From: B10-G9 sp963712165
GTDB lineage: Bacteria > Chloroflexota > Anaerolineae > Anaerolineales > UBA11858
Assembly (NCBI GenBank): GCA_963712165.1
Contig: CAVQGY010000001.1
Span: 496,001 to 560,000 of the forward strand
Direction: 5' to 3'
DNA: 64,000 bases
A program made the position numbers and the translations under genes. How positions within the stretch are numbered: the first letter of the stretch is position 1; each line of letters opens with the position of its first letter. The notes beneath the pieces are model-generated. The model saw only the letters and a program-made list of their open reading frames with translations, was not told where the DNA came from and did no database searches. Below, piece by piece: positions 51,856-60,564 of this stretch.

Positions 51856-53121
51856 ATGACAACAAATACCACGACAATCAATAATATAGCGCAAACATCA
51901 CCCACCCGCCGGATCGTGATGGGAGTGCTTTTTCTGGCAATATCGGCAGCTATCTGGTTCCTTTTCATTCAAACCCTCGAACCAGGTGTCCAGACCACTT
52001 TTAAAATGACCCCCGGTGGATCAGGCCAGTCCATCCCGGACTGGATTTTCTCGACCCTTCCTGCACTGAAAGTACTTGCGGGAGTAAGCCTGGTCGCTGG
52101 CGGCTACCAACTTGCCAGAGGTTTTAAGAAAAAGACCAATCTGGTGCTGGGCTTATTGGGAGGATTATTTGTCTTCGCTTTCCTGACCTGGGCGACCGCC
52201 GATGGCAGCCTGAACCTATCAGGCTTGATCCGCAGCGCCCTAATAAAAGCCGTTCCCCTCACTTTTGGAGCCCTCTCAGGTGTTTTATGTGAAAGATCCG
52301 GTGTGGTCAATATCGCGATTGAGGGCATGATGTTAACTGGCGCATTTGTCAGCGCATTTGTTGGAAGCGTTACCAATATCTGGATCGGGTTATTGGCGGC
52401 CGTTCTCGCGGGTGGGTTCCTGGCAGCTATATTGGCTGTGTTATCCATCAAATACAAAACGGATCAGATCATCGCCGGAACGATCATCAATATCTTCGCA
52501 ACAGGGATCACTTCCTTCCTGTCAGCAAAATTCCTCCAGCGGTATCAGAACCTCAACGATCCGGGGCGTTTCCCGACCATCAATATCCCCATCCTATCAG
52601 AAATACCTTTCTTGGGACCCATACTCTTCCAGCACAATATGTTTGTTTATGCAATGTTCCTTTTCCTGATCCTGATCACAGTCGGGCTCTATTACACACG
52701 CTGGGGATTACGGACCAGGTCTGTAGGTGAACATCCCAAAGCTGCTGACACCTTGGGAATCAATGTTTTCAGAACCCGCTACATCTCGGTGATCCTGGGT
52801 GGTTTTATGGCTGGTTTTGGCGGCGCATACTTCACACTAGGATCTGTGGGCAGGTTCGACGAATTGATGACTGCCGGTCGCGGCTTTATTGGCCTTGCAG
52901 CAATGATCTTCGGAAACTGGAATCCTTTAGGTTCTTTCAGCGCCGGTTTGTTATTTGGCTTTTTTGACGCGCTGGCATCCAAGGTGGCGATCTTAAAGGT
53001 TCCCATCCCCTCTGAAGTGATGTTGATGTTCCCTTACCTGGCAACCATGGTCATTCTGGCTGGAGTTGTCGGCCGAGGACAAATGCCCGCAGCTGACGGT
53101 CAGCCTTACGAAAAAGAATAA
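51856..53121 (+). CDS. Nucleoside-type ABC transporter permease 2
   Basis: A 421-residue integral membrane subunit (NupC/YufQ type). The conserved stretch LCERSGVVNIAIEGMMLTGAFVSAF and the later SVGEHPKAADTLGINVFRTRYI fit the family. An N-terminal part with two to three extra helices precedes the core. I chose ATG 51856, with GGGAGG upstream and one base after the previous stop; an earlier in-frame ATG lies within that gene. Confidence 0.9.
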   Translation: MTTNTTTINNIAQTSPTRRIVMGVLFLAISAAIWFLFIQTLEPGVQTTFKMTPGGSGQSIPDWIFSTLPALKVLAGVSLVAGGYQLARGFKKKTNLVLGLLGGLFVFAFLTWATADGSLNLSGLIRSALIKAVPLTFGALSGVLCERSGVVNIAIEGMMLTGAFVSAFVGSVTNIWIGLLAAVLAGGFLAAILAVLSIKYKTDQIIAGTIINIFATGITSFLSAKFLQRYQNLNDPGRFPTINIPILSEIPFLGPILFQHNMFVYAMFLFLILITVGLYYTRWGLRTRSVGEHPKAADTLGINVFRTRYISVILGGFMAGFGGAYFTLGSVGRFDELMTAGRGFIGLAAMIFGNWNPLGSFSAGLLFGFFDALASKVAILKVPIPSEVMLMFPYLATMVILAGVVGRGQMPAADGQPYEKE

Positions 53122-53136
53122 TATTTCATAAAAAAA

Positions 53137-53170
53137 AGGATGCGGGATGGTCTACTTCATCCCGCATCCT
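53137..53170. terminator. Intrinsic terminator between convergent genes
   Basis: A 13-bp perfect stem (53137-53149 with 53158-53170) and 8-nt loop. The A-run on its left reads as Us for the minus strand, so it mainly ends the UroD-like gene; it also lies behind the transporter operon. Confidence 0.88.
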
Positions 53171-53203
53171 TGAAAATCCAGGGCGCAGAGTTTGCGCCTT
53201 TTT

Positions 53204-54373
53204 TTAATGCAGCTTTTTCGAGTAAACTCCAAATTCCTTCACTGCATCGACCATGGCCAGAACATTTTCTGGCGGCACATCATTCATGATCGTATGCACT
53301 GATGAAACCATATATCCCCCACCTTCTCCAAGCAGGCGGATAACTCGTTTAACCTCTTCCCGAACATCCTCTGGAGTCCCACTTGGTAAAACACGATGGG
53401 TGTCAATTCCTCCACAGAATACAATATTATTTCCAAATCTCTTCTTCAAGCCTGCCAGATCGGACATCTTTCCCGCTGAAGTTTGGATGGGATTCAGGAT
53501 ATCAACTCCCATTTCAATAAAATCATCTATCAATGGCACCACATCCCCATCTGTATGAAAGAAAACTTTGGCTTTTGTACGTTCTTTGATAAAGCCGATG
53601 AAATCAGCATGAATAGGTTTTAAGATTTCCCGGTACATATCCGGCGACATCAGCAGGCTGTCCTGAGTACCTAAATCATCACCGATCTTAATCATATCCA
53701 CGTTATCACCCAAAGCTCCCAGAAAATGTCCCATTAATTCTTTGCACAGCCGGGCGGTTTTTTCAAGCAAAGCCCTGGCAAAGTCAGGATAGATCGCCAA
53801 GTTCAGTAAGAACGTATCCATACCCTGCATCGCAAAAGCTCTCTCGAGCGGGAAAAGCAGCCAGGGAGTGGCCAAAATGGCATATTGATTGGCCTCAATC
53901 AATTTCGCAGACTCTTTCTGGACATGAGCAATTCGTGACGGATCATTCATATCGGGCCAATCTGGATAATCTTCGATCTCCTGTACCGTTGTTGCATCTT
54001 TCAGAGGGTGGACACCCGGAAACCATTCTCCAGGTGATATTTCCTTTTGGCCGCTACCCCAGCTGTCGATAAATGGTGAGTGAGGTTCCCTATTCTGATT
54101 TCGCTTCAAGGTTTCCGCAGGATGGATATCCCGCACACCGCGTACATCACTATGCAATCGCTGCAAGGTCAGTTCATCTATCTTGGCGGTACCCAGTTCA
54201 GGCCACTGGTAGATATATTCATCCGGAGCCTGGATCCCTGCGAGGGCTTTAATTCCCTGGTAAGTGCTCATCTTGATCCCGGTAGCATTACTTTCGCCTA
54301 TCACAATAGGTACCCGATCCGGAACCTTATGATCCAAAACAGTTAAAACCCGCTCCCTTGATGTCATCTTCAT
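53204..54373 (-). CDS. Uroporphyrinogen decarboxylase-family protein (methyltransferase-like)
   Basis: A 389-residue protein of the UroD/MtaA/CmuA superfamily. It has the N-terminal SRERVLTVLDHKVPDRVPI, the zinc/His region KVFFHTDGDVVPLIDDFIEMGVDILNPIQ, and the late NIVFCGGIDTHRVLPSGTPEDVREEVKR. This combination is usual for corrinoid-dependent methyltransferase subunits rather than haem-pathway UroD, because no other haem gene is near and the N-terminus lacks the haem-enzyme motif. GAGGAGG precedes the ATG. Substrate unknown. Confidence 0.82.
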   Translation of the reverse strand: MKMTSRERVLTVLDHKVPDRVPIVIGESNATGIKMSTYQGIKALAGIQAPDEYIYQWPELGTAKIDELTLQRLHSDVRGVRDIHPAETLKRNQNREPHSPFIDSWGSGQKEISPGEWFPGVHPLKDATTVQEIEDYPDWPDMNDPSRIAHVQKESAKLIEANQYAILATPWLLFPLERAFAMQGMDTFLLNLAIYPDFARALLEKTARLCKELMGHFLGALGDNVDMIKIGDDLGTQDSLLMSPDMYREILKPIHADFIGFIKERTKAKVFFHTDGDVVPLIDDFIEMGVDILNPIQTSAGKMSDLAGLKKRFGNNIVFCGGIDTHRVLPSGTPEDVREEVKRVIRLLGEGGGYMVSSVHTIMNDVPPENVLAMVDAVKEFGVYSKKLH

Positions 54374-54546
54374 GAAAATAACCTCCTCAAATACCTTAGG
54401 CTGCTTTTTTAGTCTACCATACCATTAGAGACTGAAATCAGATTGGTTTGAGGCTGGAAATATGGAAATAATAGTTAAAAATATTGGTATAGCTATCATT
54501 TTTGAAAACAGACTGACACCCTGCAGACCACTAAATGCCCTCCCTG

Positions 54547-55373
54547 TACCGTTATAATGAGGGAACAAATAATGAGCCAGACTGTGGTATGGTTTCCCGA
54601 CAGCCTGGCCGGGTGGTTTAACTGGAGTGTGTCTAATCAAAGTATGAGCAAAAACAGGGTTTGGACCGGATTGATCTTCATACTTGCTCTCACATTGCTC
54701 GTAGCGGCCTGTGATCAGATTCAGGCACCCCAGAAATACACCGTTAAGGGCACCTCCACGAAGACTCCCTTTCAGATCAAATCCACTTATACTGCCACCA
54801 GTGAACCTCCTCCCACTTTTACTCCATCACAAACCCCCACGGATACAGGGACACCCACTAGCACGGAAGAGATCACTGAAACCCCTACAAACACGCCAAC
54901 GGAGACCGCTTCAGTCGAGGTTCCCACTGGCACATCCCCTCCTATTTCAAATACTTCGAAACCCCCAACGTCAATACCAGTGATCACGGACAAACCCACC
55001 ACCAAGGTTTTGGTGACGACTAACTGCCGCTTAGGGCCTGGTGTGGAATATCCAAAACTCACACCCCTCCTGGCTGGCAGGGTAGTCCCGTTAGTGGGCA
55101 GGAACGTGGATTTCTCTTACTGGGTCATCAAGGATCCTGGAGGCACTGGCCGGAACTGCTGGTTATGGGGCTATTATGCAAGAACCACTGGCAACGTCCA
55201 GGCTTTGCCTATCTTCGACTCACCGGACGAGGAAACAGACACGCCACGGCCCACTATTCCAACAAACACACCAACCATGACGAAGACTCCTGGCCCGACA
55301 AATACGCCCAATCTCACGCCGGCCACATTCACAAACACGCCCCTGCCGCCTACGGTAACGCGTACCCCGAGCA
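54547..55373 (+). repeat. Tandem duplication, first copy
   Basis: An 827-bp segment matches 56233-57059 with only about five differences and no indels. It covers the promoter-like TATAAT, the signal peptide, SH3-like domain and linker, and stops before the CAP domain. Confidence 0.93.
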
Positions 55374-55942
55374 TTACACCTACGCCGAGTGATACGCCTA
55401 CGCCCAGTGATACACCCGTCCCTAGCAACACGCCACTACCCAGCAACACTCCCCTGCCCAAATACTGCCCGTATACCTCTCCCTCAACGTCTGAAGAGCA
55501 GCAGATATTTGACATGATCAATCAAGCTCGCAGGGACGCCGGATTGAATACCCTCAGGTCTCTTGATTCCCTCGTTTCGGCTGCCAGGGATCACGGACAA
55601 GACATGACCTGCAACGGTATGTACGGACATAATTCCTCTGATGGTACGCGGGCTTGGGAAAGGATCGGCCTCTATGCCCATGGTCAATCCAACTGGTGCT
55701 ACTCAAACTGCTGTTGTGGGGAAATCGTTTACGGGGGAGGATATTATCTGACTCCGACGCATGTTTTTGACTGGTGGATGAATCACCCTCAAGATGTTTT
55801 GCCCTTCTGGTGCGATGAAGGTAATGATCACAGATGCACCATACTCGGAGAATGGTACACCCACATGGGAGTGGGTGTGGTCGTATACGAATATAACGGC
55901 GTTATCCGAAAATCCTTCACTGTCGACTTCACCAGACGCTGA
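54572..55942 (+). CDS. CAP-domain (SCP/PR-1-like) lipoprotein with SH3-like domain, copy 1
   Basis: An exported lipoprotein of about 456 residues (start 54572, GAGGG upstream; a shorter start at 54644 gives a more usual signal). The signal ends in the lipobox LVAAC. A Thr/Pro-rich linker leads to an SH3b-like domain (NCRLGPGVEYPKLTPLLAG to WGYYARTT), a second Thr/Pro repeat linker, and a C-terminal CAP domain. This last part keeps His in YGHNSSDGTRAWERIG and Glu in CGEIV and has a Cys-rich insert (WCYSNCCCGE). CAP proteins are secreted and often bind lipids or ligands, or have protease-like sites. The next gene copies its first 276 codons. Confidence 0.88.
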   Translation: MSQTVVWFPDSLAGWFNWSVSNQSMSKNRVWTGLIFILALTLLVAACDQIQAPQKYTVKGTSTKTPFQIKSTYTATSEPPPTFTPSQTPTDTGTPTSTEEITETPTNTPTETASVEVPTGTSPPISNTSKPPTSIPVITDKPTTKVLVTTNCRLGPGVEYPKLTPLLAGRVVPLVGRNVDFSYWVIKDPGGTGRNCWLWGYYARTTGNVQALPIFDSPDEETDTPRPTIPTNTPTMTKTPGPTNTPNLTPATFTNTPLPPTVTRTPSITPTPSDTPTPSDTPVPSNTPLPSNTPLPKYCPYTSPSTSEEQQIFDMINQARRDAGLNTLRSLDSLVSAARDHGQDMTCNGMYGHNSSDGTRAWERIGLYAHGQSNWCYSNCCCGEIVYGGGYYLTPTHVFDWWMNHPQDVLPFWCDEGNDHRCTILGEWYTHMGVGVVVYEYNGVIRKSFTVDFTRR

Positions 55943-56232
55943 ACACAGAATCAAAGTATTACTATTGCAGTATTTTTATCTCAGGGATAGTCTCGATCCG
56001 GTATTTCATGTTCCACCACAGCCAGTACACGCTGCCTCGAAGTCATTGCCATAGATCTTATCCTCCACAATAGCCATAAACAACAAATATTCTAAGTCTT
56101 TCATACCTCTTAATACTTCTTCGAGCTTGGGTTTATGAGGTACCTTATATAGGGAGACGAGTTCTGAACCCTCCTACTTATCAATTCTGTAAAGTCTTCT
56201 CCCCTCAACTTAGAAGGTAATCAACTTCTTTC
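55943..56232. other. Gap between the duplicated genes
   Basis: About 290 bp without a credible reading frame. I see no clear terminator and no trace of a third copy. Confidence 0.5.
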
Positions 56233-57059
56233 TACCGTTATAATGAGGGAACAAATAATGAGCCAGACTGTGGTATGGTTTCCCGACAGCCTGGCCGGGT
56301 GGTTTAATTGGAGTGTGTCTAATCAAAGTATGAGCAAAAACAGGGTTTGGACCGGATTGATCTTCATACTTGCTCTCACATTGCTCGTAGCGGCCTGTGA
56401 TCAGATTCAGGCACCCCAGAAATACACCGTTAAGGGCACCTCCACGAAGACTCCCTTTCAGATCAAATCCACTTATACTGCCACCAGTGAACCTCCTCCC
56501 ACTTTTACTCCATCACAAACCCCTACGGATACAGGGACACCCACTAGCACGGAAGAGATCACTGAAACCCCTACAAACACGCCAACGGAGACCGCTTCAG
56601 TCGAGGTTCCCACTGGCACATCCCCTCCTATTTCAAATACTTCGAAACCCCCAACGTCAATACCAGTGATCACGGACAAACCCACCATCAAGGTTTTGGT
56701 GACGACTAACTGCCGCTTAGGGCCTGGTGTGGAATATCCAAAACTCACACCCCTCCTGGCTGGCAGGGTAGTCCCGTTAGTGGGCAGGAACGTGGATTTC
56801 TCGTACTGGGTCATCAAGGATCCTGGAGGCACTGGCCGGAACTGCTGGTTATGGGGCTATTATGCAAGAACCACTGGCAACGTCCAGGCTTTGCCTATCT
56901 TCGACTCACCGGACGAGGAAACAGACACGCCACGGCCCACTATTCCAACAAACACACCAACCATGACGAAGACCCCTGGCCCGACAAATACGCCCAATCT
57001 CACGCCGGCCACATTCACAAACACGCCCCTGCCGCCTACGGTAACGCGTACCCCGAGCA
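56233..57059 (+). repeat. Tandem duplication, second copy
   Basis: Matches 54547-55373 at a constant offset of 1,686 bp, including the TATAAT just before the start. Confidence 0.93.
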
Positions 57060-57652
57060 AAACGCCAACGCCGAGCAAGACACCTACACCCAGCAATACA
57101 CCCACAGCCAGCAACACGCCTCGACCCAGCAATACACCACTCCCGAATCAATGCGATACAGGGAATTACTATACTGTATCCTCGCCTTATGAAGAGCAGC
57201 TGATCCTGAATCTGATCACCGCGGCCAGAAGTGATAATCATTCGAACCCCAATACGCCTCCGTCTCCACCCCTCAGCACCTCACCATCCTTGGTCAGAAT
57301 AGCCAGGGAACATGGCCGGGACATGCTCTGCAACGGCCTGGGAAGTCACACATCATCCGATGGCACAAGGGCTTGGGAAAGGATCGGCCTGGCGATATAC
57401 GGGTCATCCAACTGGTGCTACTCAAACTGCTGCTGCGGGGAGATCTGGCACAGCGGCTGGTCCCCACAAAGTAATTTTGACTGGTGGATGACACATCCCG
57501 AAGATCCTCCGTTCTGTTCACTTGGCAATGCCCACAAATGCACCATTCTTGGACGGTGGTATACCAGGCTTGGTGTTGGTGTTACCCATTTAGTAGACAG
57601 TAACGGCAATATCGTCAGGAAATTCTTTACTGTCGATTTCGTCAGGTACTGA
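56258..57652 (+). CDS. CAP-domain lipoprotein with SH3-like domain, copy 2
   Basis: Same plan as copy 1, about 464 residues. The first 272 residues differ from copy 1 at one position only (Thr to Ile in the linker). The CAP domain is much more diverged: it shares blocks such as SSDGTRAWERIGL and SNWCYSNCCCGEI, but has a different N-terminal half, a Pro/Ser-rich insert (NHSNPNTPPSPPLSTSPS), and WHSGWSPQSNFDWWMTHPED in place of the copy-1 sequence. The Cys-rich cluster is kept. It is followed after 15 bp by a glycosyltransferase gene. Confidence 0.88.
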   Translation: MSQTVVWFPDSLAGWFNWSVSNQSMSKNRVWTGLIFILALTLLVAACDQIQAPQKYTVKGTSTKTPFQIKSTYTATSEPPPTFTPSQTPTDTGTPTSTEEITETPTNTPTETASVEVPTGTSPPISNTSKPPTSIPVITDKPTIKVLVTTNCRLGPGVEYPKLTPLLAGRVVPLVGRNVDFSYWVIKDPGGTGRNCWLWGYYARTTGNVQALPIFDSPDEETDTPRPTIPTNTPTMTKTPGPTNTPNLTPATFTNTPLPPTVTRTPSKTPTPSKTPTPSNTPTASNTPRPSNTPLPNQCDTGNYYTVSSPYEEQLILNLITAARSDNHSNPNTPPSPPLSTSPSLVRIAREHGRDMLCNGLGSHTSSDGTRAWERIGLAIYGSSNWCYSNCCCGEIWHSGWSPQSNFDWWMTHPEDPPFCSLGNAHKCTILGRWYTRLGVGVTHLVDSNGNIVRKFFTVDFVRY

Positions 57653-57667
57653 TCCTCAGGTCATCGT

Positions 57668-59149
57668 ATGCGAATTGCTTTCTTGAATCCCCAGGGTAAT
57701 TTTGATCCGGCGGACAGTTATCTTGCGGAACATCCTGATTTTGGCGGCCAGCTGGTTTACGTAAAACAAGTAGCTCTCGCGCTGGGAGAGCTCGGGCACG
57801 AGGTAGATATCATTACCCGACAGATCCAGGACCCTGCCTGGCCAGAATTTTCCAGTCCTCTTGATTCCTATCCTGGTATACCCCAACTGCGAATCATTCG
57901 CCTCCCTGCAGGTCCTGGACATTTCCTCAGAAAAGAACATCTCTGGCCATACCTGGGTCCAGAATGGGTCCAGAATATCATCAGCTTTTATCAAAAGGAA
58001 GATGTTTTCCCTGACTTCTTTTCAGCCCATTACGGTGATGGTGGAATTAGCGCTGTTTTACTCGAAGAGAAAACCGGGATCCCCTTTACTTTCACAGCCC
58101 ATTCACTGGGTGCCCAAAAATTGGATCATTTGAACGATGGGAGAGAAGATTTCCTGTCTCTAGACAAGGAATATTACTTCAGCCGTCGTCTTGTTGCTGA
58201 GAGGACGGCGATGAATCGCTCTCGGGTGAATATCACGAGCACCCTCCAGGAGAGAGTAGTCCAATATGGCCATCCAGCTTATCAGGGGGCTGTTGATATT
58301 ACCAATGATAATCGCTTCGCCATGATACCCCCAGGCGTAAACCTGGCTGTCTTCGATAAGAATATCACATCAGAATCTGAGAATGAAACGATAAAACATA
58401 TTAACACCGTACTCGCCAGAGACCTGAACCAGGACCGCCTGAACCTACCCTGCATCATCGCTTCCAGTCGGGTCGAATTGAAGAAGAACCACATGGGCCT
58501 GGTCAAAGCTTATGCCCAGAATGCTGAGCTGCAGGGAGCATCCAATCTTGTGATCCTTACCAGCGGTCTCCCAAACCCGCTAAAAGATATCACTGGTGCC
58601 ACAATAACTGAACTAGAAGTACTGGAACCGCTGATAAAGTTCATTGATGAGAATGGATTGAGGGGCAAAGTAACCATGTTCTCCCTCAAAGGCCAGTCCG
58701 CATTGGGGGCTGCCTACCGGTTCTTCTCAAATCTGGGATCCGTATTTACCCTCCCGGCACTTCATGAACCATTCGGGTTGGCACCCCTGGAAGCGATGGC
58801 CGCCGGTTTACCTGCTGTAGTAACCAAATTCGGAGGACCAAGTGAAAGCATGAAGCAGGGAGCAGATACATTCGGGATCCTGATAGATCCCTCCAATCCT
58901 CATGATATCAGCGAGGCCATTCTTTCTCTCGTGAATAATCCAGATCTCTGGAATGAATATGCCAAAGCTGGTTATAAAAGGGTCATATCTACCTATAATT
59001 GGAAAAAGACCGCCAGTGCATATCTGGATATCTTTGATAAGTATTTGAAAATTGGAGGTTCAGAGGAGTATCTCCCGATCCATCCATTCTTCACTGACCC
59101 CAACCAAATGAATGAAATCAACCTGGCTGATCTTGGGTTGATCTTATAG
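57668..59149 (+). CDS. GT4 glycosyltransferase, sucrose-phosphate-synthase-like
   Basis: A 493-residue retaining glycosyltransferase with the two-lobe GT-B fold. The N-terminal half reads like sucrose synthase/sucrose-phosphate synthase: PADSYLAEHPDFGGQLVYVKQVALAL, the HYGDGG loop and FTFTAHSLGAQK. The C-terminal half has PALHEPFGLAPLEAMAAGLPAVVTKFGGPSE, where EPFGLAPLE binds the donor nucleotide. It probably makes a sucrose- or mannosyl-type disaccharide phosphate. A second GT4 gene follows 80 bp later on the same strand; no sugar-phosphatase gene is adjacent. Confidence 0.85.
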   Translation: MRIAFLNPQGNFDPADSYLAEHPDFGGQLVYVKQVALALGELGHEVDIITRQIQDPAWPEFSSPLDSYPGIPQLRIIRLPAGPGHFLRKEHLWPYLGPEWVQNIISFYQKEDVFPDFFSAHYGDGGISAVLLEEKTGIPFTFTAHSLGAQKLDHLNDGREDFLSLDKEYYFSRRLVAERTAMNRSRVNITSTLQERVVQYGHPAYQGAVDITNDNRFAMIPPGVNLAVFDKNITSESENETIKHINTVLARDLNQDRLNLPCIIASSRVELKKNHMGLVKAYAQNAELQGASNLVILTSGLPNPLKDITGATITELEVLEPLIKFIDENGLRGKVTMFSLKGQSALGAAYRFFSNLGSVFTLPALHEPFGLAPLEAMAAGLPAVVTKFGGPSESMKQGADTFGILIDPSNPHDISEAILSLVNNPDLWNEYAKAGYKRVISTYNWKKTASAYLDIFDKYLKIGGSEEYLPIHPFFTDPNQMNEINLADLGLIL

Positions 59150-59229
59150 GAGTAAATGCATTAGGCTCGACTGGTTAGGTTAAGACCGTTAAAGAGATAA
59201 TATCCCTATGTAATTGAGCGGAGGAAACG

Positions 59230-60486
59230 TTGTCCTGGGAAATCTCATACATCTCCTTGCTCGGAGACCCTCTGGAGCGTCATGGCAGCCCCAACTATGC
59301 AGCAGAGAGAGTGTACGTTAATGAACTATCCCAGTATCTGGGTACTTTAGGTCTGAAAATCGATGTTTTCAGCCGGTGGGAAAATGACCAGCAGCCCAGC
59401 ATGGAAGATTACTCCCGCGGAACCCGCGTAATCCGGATTCCAGTTGGTCCTCCAGAGAAAATTCAACAAGAGAGGCTCATCCCCTTATTGAAAGATATAG
59501 CTACCTGGATTCCCACCTATCAGATCCAACAAGGTCTGCATTATAACCTTGTCCACACTTATACATACCTCAGTGGTCCAGTGGGTATCCATCTGAAAGA
59601 CACCTGGGGGATTCCCCTTGTTCACACATTCGATTCTCTTAGCGCAGTTGAAATGGAGATTCTGGGATCCGATTTCCAGGGCATGGAGATCCAACAAAAG
59701 ATTGAAAAATTGATTTGCAGCAGGGCGGACCGGATCATTGCTCAAAATAAGCAAGAAAAGCTCGATCTGATCGAGCTTTATAATGTTGCTCCAGACCTGA
59801 TATCGGTTATCCCGTATGGGGTCAATCTGGATATCTTCCAACCTCACCCTCAAGCTGAGTCGCGCCAGGAAATAGCATTCCCGAATGACATATTCCTGAT
59901 CATTTATGTTGGAAAATTGGAAGAACAAAAAGGCTTAGATACTCTGCTTAAAGCCATTCAACTTGTTGATAATCCAATGATCCAGGCAGTGATTGTTGGT
60001 GGCCCTTTTTCAGAGAAACCGTTTCTCAGCCGATACGAGCTTTCCCGGGCACCCTTTCAAAAATATGTTGAGATGATTGATGATTATGGATTGGAAAAAC
60101 AGATCACCTTTACAGGATCCAAACGCCCAGACCAGCTGGCGATATATTACAGCGCGGGTGATGTTACAGTGGTTCCCTCCTATTATGAGCCATTTGGAAT
60201 GACTGCAATGGAAGCAATTTCTTGTGGAAGCAGTGTTATCGCTTCCCGGGTTGGCGGCCTGATGTCGATAGTTCAAGAAAACCGTGTTGGCGCCCTTTTT
60301 GATCCTCGAAGTTCTGAGGAGCTTGCGGAGAAGATCAGGATCCTCTACGACCAGCCGAAGATCAACGATGAGCTTAGAAAAAACGCCCGGGCTTATGCTG
60401 AGGAGCATTTCAACTGGCTGTCTACTGCAAGATCAATCAGTAATGTATACGATGAGTTGATCAAGGAATCAGCTAACAGCAGTTGA
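59230..60486 (+). CDS. GT4 glycosyltransferase
   Basis: A 418-residue GT-B protein. It starts at TTG with GGAGG six bases upstream. The N-terminus (ISYISLLGDPLERHGSPNYAAERVYVNELSQYL) resembles the preceding enzyme. The C-terminal domain has VVGGPF, then PSYYEPFGMTAMEAISCGSSVIASRVGG, the typical donor-binding motif. It probably acts in sequence with the upstream enzyme or on a related sugar. An intrinsic terminator follows. Confidence 0.88.
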   Translation: MSWEISYISLLGDPLERHGSPNYAAERVYVNELSQYLGTLGLKIDVFSRWENDQQPSMEDYSRGTRVIRIPVGPPEKIQQERLIPLLKDIATWIPTYQIQQGLHYNLVHTYTYLSGPVGIHLKDTWGIPLVHTFDSLSAVEMEILGSDFQGMEIQQKIEKLICSRADRIIAQNKQEKLDLIELYNVAPDLISVIPYGVNLDIFQPHPQAESRQEIAFPNDIFLIIYVGKLEEQKGLDTLLKAIQLVDNPMIQAVIVGGPFSEKPFLSRYELSRAPFQKYVEMIDDYGLEKQITFTGSKRPDQLAIYYSAGDVTVVPSYYEPFGMTAMEAISCGSSVIASRVGGLMSIVQENRVGALFDPRSSEELAEKIRILYDQPKINDELRKNARAYAEEHFNWLSTARSISNVYDELIKESANSS

Positions 60487-60510
60487 TTTTTGTTTGCATT
60501 TCCCGATAAA

Positions 60511-60547
60511 AAAAGAAGCGGTTCCCATTGAAGAAACCGCTTCTTTT
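60511..60547. terminator. Bidirectional intrinsic terminator
   Basis: A 13-bp stem (60511-60523 with 60535-60547) has an A-run on the left and a T-run on the right. It serves the GT4 gene on plus and the LCP gene on minus. Confidence 0.92.
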
Positions 60548-60564
60548 TTTACATAACTCTATGG

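Noticed and set aside
55374..55465. CRISPR-like short repeats
   Set aside because: The 18-bp periodicity comes from Thr-Pro-Ser codon repeats in a linker; there are no unique spacers of constant length.
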